Notes: a model not told the origin generated them from the sequence alone. Counted from the stretch's first letter, positions 33,757-43,668 are shown. The stretch: 64,000 nt of DNA from Laspinema palackyanum D2c (GCF_025370875.1 NZ_JAMXFD010000013.1:115896-179895); one strand, 5' to 3'. Program-made: numbers and translations.

Positions 33757-34765
33757 TCATTTTAGAGTTTTCTTCTAAGCGTAGCTCCTCCGACCCTGGA
33801 CCCGCTTCAACAATTTCTAAATGGCCGCCCATGAGTTCCAAAATGCTCTGATTCATCATCAAAATTGTACCCGGAGACAGATCCACCTCTGTTTCTGGGG
33901 TATTTTCTTTGCGGTTTTGTTGGAGTTGCAGGAAATCCAGGGGTTCAGAAAAACAATGAGAAGGCAGGGGGAGGTCAATGGAGATGCTCACATAATCCCC
34001 CGGGGTTTTACCTGGGTTTGACTGGGTGAGTGAAGAGGTTGAGCCAGATTCGGGGAAGACTTTGGCCGAAATACCAATGCGACCATTCCCGACGGGATTA
34101 ATGGCCAGTTCAATAAAGGTGACAAGAACCTGAGTCAGACATCGTTGGTCCGCACGAACCGCAATTTTGGGGTCCGGTTGGGAAATCTGCAAGGTGATAT
34201 TGCGGTTGGCCGCTTGAAGTTCGGTCAAATAATGAACTTCTTCAAACACATCGGCTAGATGTAAAATTTCCTGTTTTAGGGGGTTACGACCTTCTTCAAT
34301 CCGAGAGACTTCGATAATGCGATCGAGCATTTGAATCATCTTGTGAACCGAGTTATTGGCCTGAACCAAAAACTCGCGTTCTTCTGCCGGATTATCACAC
34401 AAATCGCTTAAAATTAATTGATGAACGCCGATTAAACTATTGAGAGGCGATCGCAACTCGTGGGAAATTCGCGACAAGAAACCCGCTTTGAACTGACACA
34501 TTTGACGAGTCATTAGATAATTGAGCTGGGTTTGTTTGAGGCGAGTTGAGAGGTTAGTGTCCCCGAAGTTTTTCCGAGGATTTAGGGGCAAATGGGGACT
34601 CGGTTTGGGAGTCCAGCGCGATCGCCAAAGCCAACCACTGCCAAAACCAATTCCCAAGGCAGTGATTCCATAAATCCAACAGTTCCAGTCCATCGTTTGT
34701 GCCCCAATCCAACCTAATTCCTGAACGCTGATGGCAGTGATCACAGACAGGATATCCCCGTTCAT
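33701..34765 (-). CDS. HisKA protein with degenerate ATPase domain
   Basis: 354 residues from ATG 34765, which overlaps the stop of the sua5 gene (ATGA). One transmembrane segment (CWIYGITALGIGFGSGWLW) lies near residue 35. The dimerisation box RISHELRSPLNSLIGVHQL has the phospho-acceptor His. The ATP-binding domain looks degenerate: the N-box is TQVLVTFIELAINPV without the Asn-x4-Asn pattern, and no DxGxG motif is found. It may be a regulatory pseudokinase or simply divergent. It ends inside the convergent GNAT gene. Confidence 0.75.
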   Translation of the reverse strand: MNGDILSVITAISVQELGWIGAQTMDWNCWIYGITALGIGFGSGWLWRSRWTPKPSPHLPLNPRKNFGDTNLSTRLKQTQLNYLMTRQMCQFKAGFLSRISHELRSPLNSLIGVHQLILSDLCDNPAEEREFLVQANNSVHKMIQMLDRIIEVSRIEEGRNPLKQEILHLADVFEEVHYLTELQAANRNITLQISQPDPKIAVRADQRCLTQVLVTFIELAINPVGNGRIGISAKVFPESGSTSSLTQSNPGKTPGDYVSISIDLPLPSHCFSEPLDFLQLQQNRKENTPETEVDLSPGTILMMNQSILELMGGHLEIVEAGPGSEELRLEENSKMTRLQCLLPRALRESSVLP

Positions 34766-35373
34766 TTTCCCCGTTCCTCGCTGTTTGAGTCTAACTGAAC
34801 CACACCTTGTCGGAGAATTTCCCAACCTTGACTGGTCCATTTGGCTACGGTCGAAGGGACCCCACTGGCCGTTGGGTTCGGTTCCGACTGATCCCATTCC
34901 AGAGTCACCACTTGGGGAAACCGCAAATCAATCTCTGCCATTGTTTCCAGCGGGGGTTGCCCACTGAGATTGGCGCTCGTCGTGGCTAAAGGGCCAGTTT
35001 GAGCCAAAATCCGGCGGGCGATCGCCTGATTGGGAACTCGAATCCCAATGGTACTCGGGTCAACGGGATTCATCACCGAGGGGACCGCAGCATTCGCGGG
35101 TAAAACCAATGTTAACGCACCGGGCCAATGTCGATTCGCCACCCCTTGCCAAATTTGCAACTCCCTCTGGGTACTCCGCACAAAAGGCCAAAGATCCGCT
35201 TCCGTGGCTCCCATCAAAATTAGGGGTTTATCCAGACTTCGCTGTTTCACCGCAAAGATGGACTCAGCGAGACTCGGCAGGACCGCTAATGCGGGGACTG
35301 TATCTGTGGGAAAACTCACCACCTGGCCCGCCAGGGCCGCCTCAATCAAGACTTGTTCTGAAACTGCTGTCAT
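34762..35373 (-). CDS. L-threonylcarbamoyladenylate synthase (Sua5/YrdC family)
   Basis: 203 residues from ATG 35373; a TTG at 35394 would add 7. SFPTDTVPALAV, FAVKQRSLDKPLIL, HWPGALTLVLPA, IGIRVPNQAIARRIL and LATTSANLSGQPPL are the YrdC domain motifs for making threonylcarbamoyl-AMP in tRNA t6A synthesis. The C-terminal Sua5 domain is absent, so it is YrdC-like. It lies 23 bases after prmC and is coupled to the kinase-like gene by ATGA overlap: prmC-sua5-kinase probably form one operon. Confidence 0.92.
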   Translation of the reverse strand: MTAVSEQVLIEAALAGQVVSFPTDTVPALAVLPSLAESIFAVKQRSLDKPLILMGATEADLWPFVRSTQRELQIWQGVANRHWPGALTLVLPANAAVPSVMNPVDPSTIGIRVPNQAIARRILAQTGPLATTSANLSGQPPLETMAEIDLRFPQVVTLEWDQSEPNPTASGVPSTVAKWTSQGWEILRQGVVQLDSNSEERGK

Positions 35374-35396
35374 CGTGGCGTTTGGGACCCTCAACG

Positions 35397-36326
35397 TTAA
35401 CTGCGGTAAGCTCGGGCAAATCGTTCAATCCCTGCTAAATCTGAGAATATCTCAATTTGAGTATAACTGCCTTGGTCTTGTAGTAACTCGGTGACGGCAG
35501 GGGCCTGTCCCGCCATCATTTCCAAGAGCAAAAGCCCACCGGGACATAAATAAGTCGGTGCAGTGGCAATCAGATGGCGAATGCAGTCTAATCCATCGGG
35601 TCCGCCATCGAGGGCGATCGCCGGTTCATGGTTGGCAACTTCCGGTTCTAACTCCCCCAGCATGGCGGTGGGAATATAGGGAGGATTGGAGACAATCCCT
35701 CGGAGTGAGTGGAGTCCCGGGAAGGGATGTAAGGGTTCAAACCAGGACCCGCAATAAAACTGAATGCGATCGCCGTATCCCAGATTTAAAGCATTCTCTT
35801 GGGCGATCGCGAGAGCCGCTGGAGATCGGTCCACCGCATGAAGGATAACCTGTGGCAAGACTTCCGCTAGACCCAGGGCGATCGCCCCACTGCCGGTCCC
35901 CAAATCCGCCCAATCTCCCTCCATTAAAGAGGTTTCCGGGTACGGGCGCGACTCGGATTGGGCCGATCGCAGGGTTAAATCAATCGCCCATTCGGTTTCC
36001 GGTCGGGGGATCAGGACCCCCGGACTGACCCCTAAAGAAAAATTTCGCCAGGGGGTAACCCCGGCGAGATATTGGACCGGAACTCGGTCTTGAATCCGTT
36101 GTTGCCACTGTTGCGTAAGTTGAGCCAAGGAGCGATCTAGGGGAATTTCCAATCGCCCTTTGTATGAGTCCAGACGCAGGGCTAATTTATCTAAATCGCT
36201 CACCGATAGCAGGAGCCAATCTAACTCTTCCACCGGCACATTGGCCGCTACGGCAGCGGCGCGCGCTTCCTGACGCCACTGCCACAGTTCTAACCCAGAA
36301 ACCGCCGGATCAGATGAACGGGTCAT
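35397..36326 (-). CDS. prmC: Release factor glutamine methyltransferase
   Basis: 309 residues. An N-terminal helical domain (LDWLLLSVSDLDKLALRL) is followed by the SAM-binding motif LGTGSGAIALGLAE and the catalytic NPPYIP motif (VSNPPYIPTAMLGEL). It methylates the glutamine of the GGQ motif in peptide release factors RF1 and RF2. It is the first gene of the prmC-sua5-HisKA cluster. Confidence 0.95.
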   Translation of the reverse strand: MTRSSDPAVSGLELWQWRQEARAAAVAANVPVEELDWLLLSVSDLDKLALRLDSYKGRLEIPLDRSLAQLTQQWQQRIQDRVPVQYLAGVTPWRNFSLGVSPGVLIPRPETEWAIDLTLRSAQSESRPYPETSLMEGDWADLGTGSGAIALGLAEVLPQVILHAVDRSPAALAIAQENALNLGYGDRIQFYCGSWFEPLHPFPGLHSLRGIVSNPPYIPTAMLGELEPEVANHEPAIALDGGPDGLDCIRHLIATAPTYLCPGGLLLLEMMAGQAPAVTELLQDQGSYTQIEIFSDLAGIERFARAYRS

Positions 36327-36410
36327 CGATAGTTTGGTCCTTTATCCGCGATCGTTTCCCCTAGCATCAATCGTTCTGGGTGTTTTCGTCAAGGGGGCCA
36401 CATCCCTGAG

Positions 36411-37187
36411 TTAAGGTTCTGCCGGTTCGGGTTGAGGGATGGACTGGAGATATTCCAAGGTTTCCGTGGAAGGAACCAGGACAATCTTTGTCACCGCTGG
36501 GTCATTATTGTTTTCTAACTCGGCGATGACTTTATCCAGATTACTCACCCGAACATCAATGCTGGGCGCTAAATCTGGCTGTTGTTCCCGCACCCGGGTT
36601 AACATGGATTCCAACTGCTGTCGATTGAAAAAGATGGGAATCATTTGCTGACCGTTTTGTTCGATGGTCAAATAGCCTTGTTGTGGGCCAATTGTTGCAT
36701 AAAAGAGCGGTACGCCATTAAATAAAGGCATCCCATTAGATTGCGGAATTTCCTGACCTTCCTGCTGCAATTCTTCAGCGGCAAATTGCACCTGTTGTTG
36801 GACGGGAATGAATGCAAATTCTACGCGATCGGGATTATTGGCATTGGCTTGTTCTAATTCATAAACCTTGGCCAAAGAAACGGGGACAACTTGGGTGTTG
36901 CCCGCTAACTCTGGATTTTGTTGTTGTATTTTTTGAATAAACTCCTCAGCATCCCGTTGACTCATAAAGAAGCTGGCGATGGAAGCTTCTTCGTTATTAT
37001 TGGTGACCGATGCGATTAAGGGAGTGCCTTCTGCGTTCGTAATTGTAAAAACTAGGACGGATTCTAGTTTTTTCATGATTTCTTGGGCAGGCAATGCGAT
37101 CGCCCGATTCATTCCGGGTAGGAATTGTCCCAGAAGAACGCTTCCCATTAAACCGAGAGTTGCACTCCAGCGTACTAATGATTTCAT
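36411..37187 (-). CDS. Tic22 family protein
   Basis: 258 residues from ATG 37187, preceded by AGGTG. The N-terminus KSLVRWSATLGLMGSVLLGQ then NRAIALPAQEI is a signal peptide with an ALA-type site, so the protein is periplasmic or lumenal. Two related halves (VLVFTITNAEGTPLIASV ... PVSLAKVYELEQ; PLFYATIGPQQGYLTI ... RVSNLDKVIAEL) match the Tic22 fold of two similar lobes. Cyanobacterial Tic22 is reported to support outer-membrane biogenesis. An upstream in-frame start at 37244 is unlikely. Confidence 0.88.
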   Translation of the reverse strand: MKSLVRWSATLGLMGSVLLGQFLPGMNRAIALPAQEIMKKLESVLVFTITNAEGTPLIASVTNNNEEASIASFFMSQRDAEEFIQKIQQQNPELAGNTQVVPVSLAKVYELEQANANNPDRVEFAFIPVQQQVQFAAEELQQEGQEIPQSNGMPLFNGVPLFYATIGPQQGYLTIEQNGQQMIPIFFNRQQLESMLTRVREQQPDLAPSIDVRVSNLDKVIAELENNNDPAVTKIVLVPSTETLEYLQSIPQPEPAEP

Positions 37188-37886
37188 TTTAACACCTGAT
37201 AGCGATACCCGTTGATTTACTTGATTCACCACATCAAACCTCAATTGGTTTTAGGTTAATTTTTTGAAGGATTTGGTTTGTTCTTTCGCAGTTTTTGCGA
37301 GCGATCGGTAAGCTTTGGATGAAAGATCTTGCGAGAGCGGTTGCTCCTGGCTCAATCTACAACAGATTTTCCCTTAATTACAGAATTGGAAAGGATCCGG
37401 TTTATTATCTGTAGCGTTTCTATGGGCAACCCACGGGGTAGTTTCGAGGACTATTGTGAATCTGGAAGAGTTCCGTTATCCGTTAAGATATGCGATCGCC
37501 CCCTCTCCTGAGCTCCTTCTCGAATCTGCGTGAAACAGATAGACCTATTCTGAATTTGCCGATCGCCCAATTATCATAAATACCGACTTTAACCCTGTTG
37601 CGCTGCTTTCCAGGCTGTTGTAGCCTGAGCGATCTAGCCCTCTATAATAGCAGATTATTGTACCCGCCTCGCCATCTTTTATCATCCTCTTCGGGATACT
37701 CATCCTGATGGTTTTATTTCTCTGTAGCGACAAAAGGGGAGCAAAAAAAACCAGGGGTAGTTTTAGATCTCCCCCTCTTTCTGGCCGTTGGAGGGCGAAT
37801 GTCGCACCACTGGTACGACATTCGCCCTCTCGTGAGGAAGACTCTAAACCCCTGGATCATTTATTTTATTGACGAAGTAGATGCAA
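37188..37886. other. Intergenic between Tic22 and tRNA-Pro
   Basis: About 700 bases with no credible gene. It contains a strong hairpin (see 37791-37829) and HIP1 sites. Short open frames at 37329 and 37545 have no supporting features. Confidence 0.45.
37791..37829. repeat. Perfect 14-bp hairpin
   Basis: GAGGGCGAATGTCG (37791-37804) is exactly complementary to CGACATTCGCCCTC (37816-37829), with an 11-base loop. No T tract follows. It could be a dispersed repeat or a structured element downstream of tRNA-Pro (transcribed leftwards). Confidence 0.8.
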
Positions 37887-37960
37887 TCGGGATGACAGGA
37901 TTTGAACCTGCGACATCCTGCTCCCAAAGCAGGCGCGCTACCAAGCTGCGCTACATCCCG
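37887..37960 (-). tRNA. tRNA-Pro (anticodon TGG)
   Basis: On the minus strand the acceptor CGGGATG pairs with CATCCCG. The anticodon loop TTTGGGA gives TGG, and the T arm is CAGG-TTCAAAT-CCTG. The length is 74 bases, the discriminator is A and CCA is not encoded. Confidence 0.95.
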
Positions 37961-38273
37961 GACAGTTGCTTTTAATTATAGCATCATCCTCGGGGTAAAA
38001 GTCAAGACTTTATTTTGGAGAGGGGGAAGGATGCAGTGGATAAACCTCTAATGGGGGCCGCTCTCCCTAAAATCCGGGTTCGAGGGGGCAGGTAGGGGCT
38101 AAACTCAAGGGAATGAAACGTTTGAAATTGCCCCTTCCACCGATTGACAAGCCTATCTAACCCGGGGATGGTAGCAACAAATTAAAATCAAGACTAGACT
38201 CCCGTTGCTTCTCAAGCCCCATCCCGTGCGAAAAAAATCAATAACCCAGACATCCAGAGGGCTTCGGTTGAGG

Positions 38274-38492
38274 TTAAACCGCTGCGGTTATGTGCTGATG
38301 AGATTGCCATAACTCCCGGGACTCTTGCCTAACTCGACCTTTCCTCGCCTCCTTTTGCAGGGTCATAAACGCCTGAAAATCTTCGAGGTTATATTGCGTC
38401 TGTTGTAACAACAAACGAAGGTGTTCTTCTGCTTCAAGGGTCAGATAACCTGTCACTAATGCCTGCCGTGCGATTTGGCTAATTACATTCAT
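38274..38492 (-). CDS. Small conserved protein, third member of the 60-70 aa family
   Basis: 72 residues: MNVISQIARQALVTGYLTLE, then EEHLRLLLQQTQYNLEDFQ and MTLQKEARKGRVRQESRELW. It shares the IxxxA/F...G-x-LT-x-E-x-x-x-x-L...L pattern with 11448-11648 and 4585-4770. Similar short proteins are common in filamentous cyanobacteria, in my recollection without known function. An AGGAGAA ribosome site precedes ATG at 38492. Confidence 0.75.
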   Translation of the reverse strand: MNVISQIARQALVTGYLTLEAEEHLRLLLQQTQYNLEDFQAFMTLQKEARKGRVRQESRELWQSHQHITAAV

Positions 38493-39260
38493 GAAAATGT
38501 TCTCCTAATTACATCGTTTTATAAAAAATACGCTGCTGAAAATCCCTGACCCCCAGAGTTCCTTTCTTGTTTCATAACGATAAATAAACCCGGAGAAAAT
38601 CTATCTTGAGAGAGAATGGGGTCGCATTATACTCCTATAGGTAGAGGCGGCTTAGATTAATAGTGCGACTATTGACGCCACAAATTAACTTCAAATTATC
38701 TCGGTAACTTCAAGGATTAAAAATATCTTATATTTTTCCAGATTTGGGGATGATAGAATAAGAAAAAATATAAATTATTGGCGGCATCCAGTAAAGGTAG
38801 GATGCAAAAAACCTTGCAATTTAATATATTAAATTGACAAGGAATGGGTTAATTTAATGATTTTTTACCCCAGTTCGGTGAGTTCGACGGGTTGAGATTA
38901 CAGGGGAATTTCGCGGCTTTAACTCATTTGCCCCAGGGGAGAGACAAGGTTATTGACATTCAGACAGTTTTATGATTAAAAGTGGCAAGAAATGGGGAAC
39001 CGGCGAGAAAAAAGAGGGGTGCTTCTACCGGGTGGGGGAGGTGAGGGTTTAGGGGGTGAGGAGAGCTTGTTTCGGTGGGTTAAATCTCTGATAAAATTGG
39101 GGATCAAATAGGAAGTCTATCTAGTCGGCGCGATCGCGCTTTTGGGGATTGTCCGGCGATCGCCAGCCCATCGGTACTTAGGCAGCCCGGCGATCGCACC
39201 ATCTACCCAACCCACTAGAGCCAGACCCTCCTAGCCTGCTAAAAATTTCGAGTTGCATAG
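38493..39260. other. Long intergenic region before the nitrilase gene
   Basis: About 770 bases, AT-rich from 38510 to 38860, then several HIP1 sites around 39130-39200. No ORF of credible quality and no strong hairpin. It probably holds divergent promoters for the small gene (minus) and the nitrilase (plus). Confidence 0.4.
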
Positions 39261-40073
39261 ATGAAATCTTACCTAGCTGCCGCGATTCAAATGACCAGCG
39301 TGCCGGACCTTGCCAAAAACTTGGCTCAGGCAGAAGAACTGATCGATCTGGCTGTGCGCCGGGGTGTCGAGTTGATTGGGTTACCAGAGAATTTTTCGTT
39401 TTTAGGAGAGGAATCCGACAAGGTTCACCAAGCTGAAGCGATCGCCGTTGAAAGCGAAAAATTTATCAAAACAATGGCCCAGCGGTATCAGGTAACCATC
39501 CTCGGGGGTGGCTTTCCGGTGCCGGTGAATCATACTCAAGTTTATAACACCGCCATCTTGGTAGAACCCAATGGACAGGAAGTGGCACGGTATCAAAAAG
39601 TCCATCTATTTGATGTCAACGTTCCCGATGGGAACACCTACCAAGAATCCAGTACGGTTAAAGCCGGAGAACTCCTCCCCCCGATTTATCAGTCGGAGAA
39701 ACTCGGCACTCTAGGATTATCCGTCTGCTATGACGTCCGCTTCCCGGAACTGTATCGCCATCTTTCTTATAAAGGGGCAGAAGTTTTATTTATCCCTGCT
39801 GCCTTTACTGCTTATACCGGCAAAGATCATTGGCAAATATTGCTGCAAGCGCGGGCAATTGAAAATACCTGTTATGCGATCGCCCCAGCACAAACCGGGC
39901 GGCACTATGGCATGAGACATTCCCACGGTCATGCCCTAATTATCGACCCCTGGGGGGCGATTTTAGCCGATGCTGGAGACCAACCCGGAGTGGCGATCGC
40001 CGAAATCAGCCCCTCCCGCCTCGAACAAGTCCGTCGGCAAATGCCCTCGTTGCAACACCGAGTATTTATTTAA
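39261..40073 (+). CDS. Carbon-nitrogen hydrolase, Nit1/deaminated-glutathione amidase type
   Basis: 270 residues. The nitrilase triad is visible: Glu in GLPENFSFLG (about residue 43), Lys in ARYQKVHLFDVNVP and Cys in GLSVCYDVRFPELYR. The HLFDVNVPDGNTYQES loop is typical of the Nit branch that repairs deaminated glutathione. It acts in the cytosol and hydrolyses a C-N amide bond. The substrate follows from family resemblance and is not proven. Confidence 0.9.
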   Translation: MKSYLAAAIQMTSVPDLAKNLAQAEELIDLAVRRGVELIGLPENFSFLGEESDKVHQAEAIAVESEKFIKTMAQRYQVTILGGGFPVPVNHTQVYNTAILVEPNGQEVARYQKVHLFDVNVPDGNTYQESSTVKAGELLPPIYQSEKLGTLGLSVCYDVRFPELYRHLSYKGAEVLFIPAAFTAYTGKDHWQILLQARAIENTCYAIAPAQTGRHYGMRHSHGHALIIDPWGAILADAGDQPGVAIAEISPSRLEQVRRQMPSLQHRVFI

Positions 40074-40359
40074 CTGAGCCGTTCGGTTCTTTGGACCTGT
40101 AACCCTCGGTGCAGAAGACATCTGACCGATTTTACCCCGCTGCTGGTGGGCTAACAACCCTGAGTGATTATAGTAACCATAAGATATTTTGCGATCGGAC
40201 TCGCTCCTTATGGGAAGACAATAAAGCAGGACTGACCCATTCGGCTCACCACGGAGATCAAGATTCTGATCATGACTGGGAAACTTGATTTCTAGGGTCA
40301 AAGGCGTCAGTCTGGTAAACAAACCAGGTACATTAGACAGGACGAGTTCTGCAAAATAA

Positions 40360-41799
40360 ATGGCAGAGAGCCTTACATGGGTGAATTCCCTCACCACAAC
40401 ACTTTTTAATTCCTTCCTTGACCAAACTCTACCTCTGCTGGCAACAGCAGGAACCGAAGTGGCCCCAGCCGCTCACTCGGTGAAGGTAGACGAAGCGATC
40501 GTTGTAGCGGGTGTGCTACTGAGTTTAGTTGTCATTTACCTCGCCAGCAAAATAGGGGGCGAGATCTGTGCGCGGATTAACCTGCCTCCGGTTTTAGGTG
40601 ACCTTGTGGGCGGTGTCATCATTGGGGTTTCCGTCCTCAAGCTAGTTGTTTTCCCTGAAGGCGGGGAAGATGCCAGCAGTTCGGTGCTCATGAACTTGCT
40701 GCAAAGCACCACCAGTTTAGAACCCGAAGCCCTTGCTGCCACCTTTGCCGCCCAGAGTGAAGTCATTGCAATTTTGGCAGAACTTGGGGTGATTATTTTG
40801 CTGTTTGAAATTGGTCTGGAATCAGAACTCAAAGAACTGATTAAATACGGACCCCAAGCAGCAGTGGTGGCCGTGGTTGGGGTGGTTTTACCCTTTGGCG
40901 CGGGGACTCTAGGCTTAATTAGCCTGTTTCATGTCGCCACCATCCCAGCAATTTTTGCCGGGGCGGCCCTGACTGCAACCAGTATCGGGATTACCGCCAA
41001 GGTTCTCGCTGAAATTGGCCGTCTGGGTGACAAAGAAGGCCAGATTATTATTGGCGCAGCAGTGCTCGATGATATCCTCGGGATTATCGTCTTGGCCGTT
41101 GTTGCCAGTCTGGTTAAAACGGGTGAAGTTGAAATCACCAATATTGCCTATCTGATTGTCAGTGCAGGCGCGTTCCTAATCGGCGTGATTCTCCTGGGGC
41201 GCTTTCTTAGCCCCTATTATGTGGCCTTTGTCAAAGAACTCAAGACCCGTGGACCCTTGCTAATTACGGCTCTAATTATTGCCTTTGTCCTCTCTTATGT
41301 GGGTGCAGCGATTCGATTAGAAGCCATTCTCGGTGCATTTGCTGCCGGGTTAGTTCTTGGGGAAACGGAAAAACAACAGGAACTGCAGGAAGATGTGGTT
41401 CCCCTGGCGGATTTCTTTGTCCCGATTTTCTTCGTGGTTGTCGGTGCCAAAACGAATCTGGGTGTTCTCAATCCGGCAGTTCCCAGCAATCGGGAAGGGC
41501 TGATTATTGCAGCATTTCTGATTGTGGTGGCGATGGTGGGGAAAGTGCTGGCGGGGTTTGCCGTTTTTGGTCAACCGGGCATCAACCGACTGGCGATCGG
41601 CATCGGCATGATTCCCCGAGGGGAAGTTGGATTAGTCTTTGCTGGGGTTGGAGTCGCCAGTGGCGCACTCTCTCCATCCCTAGAAGCGGCGATTATTATG
41701 ATGGTGATTCTAACCACGTTTGTAGCACCCCCGTTGTTGCGCGTGGCGTTTAAAGATCCATTACCCGAAACGGAAAGTGCGGGATCTGCTCCGAAGTGA
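40360..41799 (+). CDS. CPA2-type cation:proton antiporter
   Basis: 479 residues with about 12 hydrophobic helices starting near residue 45 (AIVVAGVLLSLVVIYLASKIG). FEIGLESELKEL, LTATSIGITAKVLAEIG, GAAVLDDILGIIVLAVVA (the conserved Asp-Asp pair for ion transport) and MIPRGEVGLVFAGVG are family motifs. It exchanges Na+ or K+ for protons across the plasma or thylakoid membrane. No TrkA-N or USP domain follows. The upstream ribosome site is weak. Confidence 0.93.
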   Translation: MAESLTWVNSLTTTLFNSFLDQTLPLLATAGTEVAPAAHSVKVDEAIVVAGVLLSLVVIYLASKIGGEICARINLPPVLGDLVGGVIIGVSVLKLVVFPEGGEDASSSVLMNLLQSTTSLEPEALAATFAAQSEVIAILAELGVIILLFEIGLESELKELIKYGPQAAVVAVVGVVLPFGAGTLGLISLFHVATIPAIFAGAALTATSIGITAKVLAEIGRLGDKEGQIIIGAAVLDDILGIIVLAVVASLVKTGEVEITNIAYLIVSAGAFLIGVILLGRFLSPYYVAFVKELKTRGPLLITALIIAFVLSYVGAAIRLEAILGAFAAGLVLGETEKQQELQEDVVPLADFFVPIFFVVVGAKTNLGVLNPAVPSNREGLIIAAFLIVVAMVGKVLAGFAVFGQPGINRLAIGIGMIPRGEVGLVFAGVGVASGALSPSLEAAIIMMVILTTFVAPPLLRVAFKDPLPETESAGSAPK

Positions 41800-41831
41800 T
41801 CTAGCAATTTTCAACCCGAATCGGGATTGTC

Positions 41832-41885
41832 GGGTGTGTCAGATCGAACGGTTACCCCGGGTAATTGAGAGGTTCTGACGCACCC
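41832..41885. repeat. Imperfect inverted repeat (GGGTG-GTCAGA family)
   Basis: GGGTGTGTCAGA and TCTGACGCACCC flank a 30-base spacer, downstream of the antiporter gene. Similar GGTGCGTCAGA elements are dispersed in cyanobacteria. Confidence 0.6.
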
Positions 41886-42002
41886 TATCCACCCCTTTTT
41901 AAGGGTCAGAATTAATTTTAGATGCGCTATCTAATTATTTTTTAGAGAAACCTGCTATAGCTAATTATTATTGCACCGATACTGTGGCAACGGAAACAAG
42001 AT

Positions 42003-42028
42003 AGGGGTATAGCCAATGCTATACCCCT
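42003..42028. terminator. Hairpin between convergent genes
   Basis: AGGGGTATAGC / GCTATACCCCT with a 4-base loop, midway between the antiporter stop (41799) and the BON gene stop (42096). The T tract is short, so it may act on both strands only weakly. Confidence 0.5.
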
Positions 42029-42095
42029 GGAGTGCGAGCCCGAAAGCTCGCTAGGTTGAAATTCGTTCTATTTTAAAGTTCCCGAAAGGGGAAGA

Positions 42096-42482
42096 TTAGC
42101 CAACTTTTACTTCAGTTGTCTTAACATCCTTAGCACCATAAACCCCACGAGCAATTCCCACTACTCGATCCAAATCGGCTTGGGAAGGAATTTCTCCTTT
42201 GAATACCACGGTACTGCCAGTTTGGGCAATCCAGAGACGATCAAAATCAGTGGTACTGGGATTTTCATCAATGGCAAGGGCAACACGCTTGGCGAGGCCG
42301 CTATCATCATATTCCCCATTTAATCCTAACCGTTCTGGGGGAATGTCCGGCTTTTGGGGTGCGGCAGGCACGGAATAGCTCTGTGCCGGAGCAGAAGGAT
42401 TTGAGGCTGGGGGTGCTTGAACCGTTGTCTCTTTAGATTTGTCCGGTTTTCCGATATTGAATAATTTTTGTAACAAACCCAT
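42096..42482 (-). CDS. BON-domain protein
   Basis: 128 residues. Residues 1-50 are a Pro/Ala-rich, low-complexity segment (SKETTVQAPPASNPSAPAQS). Residues 60-125 form a BON domain: LAKRVALAIDENPSTTDFDR, VVFKGEIPSQADLDRVVGIA, KDVKTTEVKV. BON domains bind phospholipid or other membrane surfaces. No signal peptide. An AGGAGT ribosome site precedes ATG. The role is unknown; such proteins are common in cyanobacteria. Confidence 0.78.
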   Translation of the reverse strand: MGLLQKLFNIGKPDKSKETTVQAPPASNPSAPAQSYSVPAAPQKPDIPPERLGLNGEYDDSGLAKRVALAIDENPSTTDFDRLWIAQTGSTVVFKGEIPSQADLDRVVGIARGVYGAKDVKTTEVKVG

Positions 42483-43042
42483 TTGTCATTGACTCCTAAA
42501 TTTTCAAGGGTTTCCAGATTTTATGCGAACTTCAGAGTGGTTCTATTCCATCTCTAGGAGGATTTCTCAGTCAACGGTCAGCGTAAACTGTTAGAAATCC
42601 GGGTTCACCTCCATCCTATCGTTTGATAGTCGCTATCATTGTAGCGTCGTTAACTCCCCAGCACCCTAGCATCGATGAAGACAAGGGCGGGAATCAGGTC
42701 CCTGGGTGGGGAGACTGAGGCATTTTTCGGGGGAGATGCTGGGGATCCGGAAAAATGAACGCCTTCCCAACTCCACTCCACAAGCGCTTCAAACGAAAAC
42801 CGCCGAGGCGGACTAATTTTAGAACGGGGTCAGGGTTGGGGATTTATGACTCTGTAACTCTTACGGGGTTTGCTTTTCCCGTTAAGGATGGAGGGTCAGT
42901 GGCCCCCGGGATAAATGACCAGAGTTGAGGATTTTGTTAAAAAATTGGGGTTACCCCGCAGGTCAGGATAAAATTAGCTGGCATAGACTAAATGGAATAC
43001 AAAAAATAGTAGCGATCGCCCTGGTGGGGTCGCTGATGTCCT
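42483..43042. other. Divergent intergenic region before ilvH
   Basis: 560 bases without a credible gene. It must carry promoters of the BON gene (minus) and ilvH (plus). No known leader motif was recognised. Confidence 0.4.
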
Positions 43043-43573
43043 ATGAAACATACTCTGTCTGTTTTGGTGGAAGATGAAGCCGGTGTTTTGAGCCGGATCG
43101 CCGGACTGTTTGCGCGTCGAGGTTTCAATATTGAAAGTCTGGCGGTGGGTCCAGCAGAACAATTAGGCATTTCTCGGATCACGATGGTGGTACCCGGGGA
43201 CGATCGCGTGATTGAACAGCTTACGAAACAACTATATAAGCTGATTAACGTGATCAAGGTGCAGGATATCACCGAGACTCCCTGCGTCGAACGGGAGTTA
43301 ATGCTGCTGAAGGTGAATGCAAACAGCAATAACCGCCCAGAAATTGTGGAACTGGCGCAAATTTTCCGGGCGCGAGTGGTAGACGTGGCGGAAGATTCCC
43401 TGATTATTGAAGTGGTGGGAGATCCGGGTAAAATGGTGGCGATCGTCCAGGTCCTCGCCAAGTTCGGGATCCGGGAAATTTCCCGCACAGGTAAAATTGC
43501 CCTCACTCGCGAATCTGGTGTGAATACCGAGTTTCTCAAGTCTTTGGAAGCGAAAATGTTTCCAATTTCTTAA
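43043..43573 (+). CDS. ilvH: Acetolactate synthase small (regulatory) subunit
   Basis: 176 residues. The N-terminal ACT domain ([40 protein letters not shown]) and the C-terminal domain ([20 protein letters not shown]) are full length. It binds the large subunit IlvB and gives feedback inhibition by valine in branched-chain amino acid synthesis. The large subunit is not in the window. A HIP1 site is 20 bases before the start, and a strong terminator follows. Confidence 0.96.
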   Translation: MKHTLSVLVEDEAGVLSRIAGLFARRGFNIESLAVGPAEQLGISRITMVVPGDDRVIEQLTKQLYKLINVIKVQDITETPCVERELMLLKVNANSNNRPEIVELAQIFRARVVDVAEDSLIIEVVGDPGKMVAIVQVLAKFGIREISRTGKIALTRESGVNTEFLKSLEAKMFPIS

Positions 43574-43668
43574 GGCGGGTGCAAACCATTCATCGGCATG
43601 AGATGAAAAAAAGGAGTGCGTAGGCAAAACCTGTGGGGGTTACACAGACTTTAATAACGCATTCTAGA

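Noticed and set aside
39963..40397. 144-codon open frame on the minus strand over the nitrilase 3' end
   Set aside because: Most of it opposes a strong nitrilase gene or spacer, no ribosome site and no recognisable domain.
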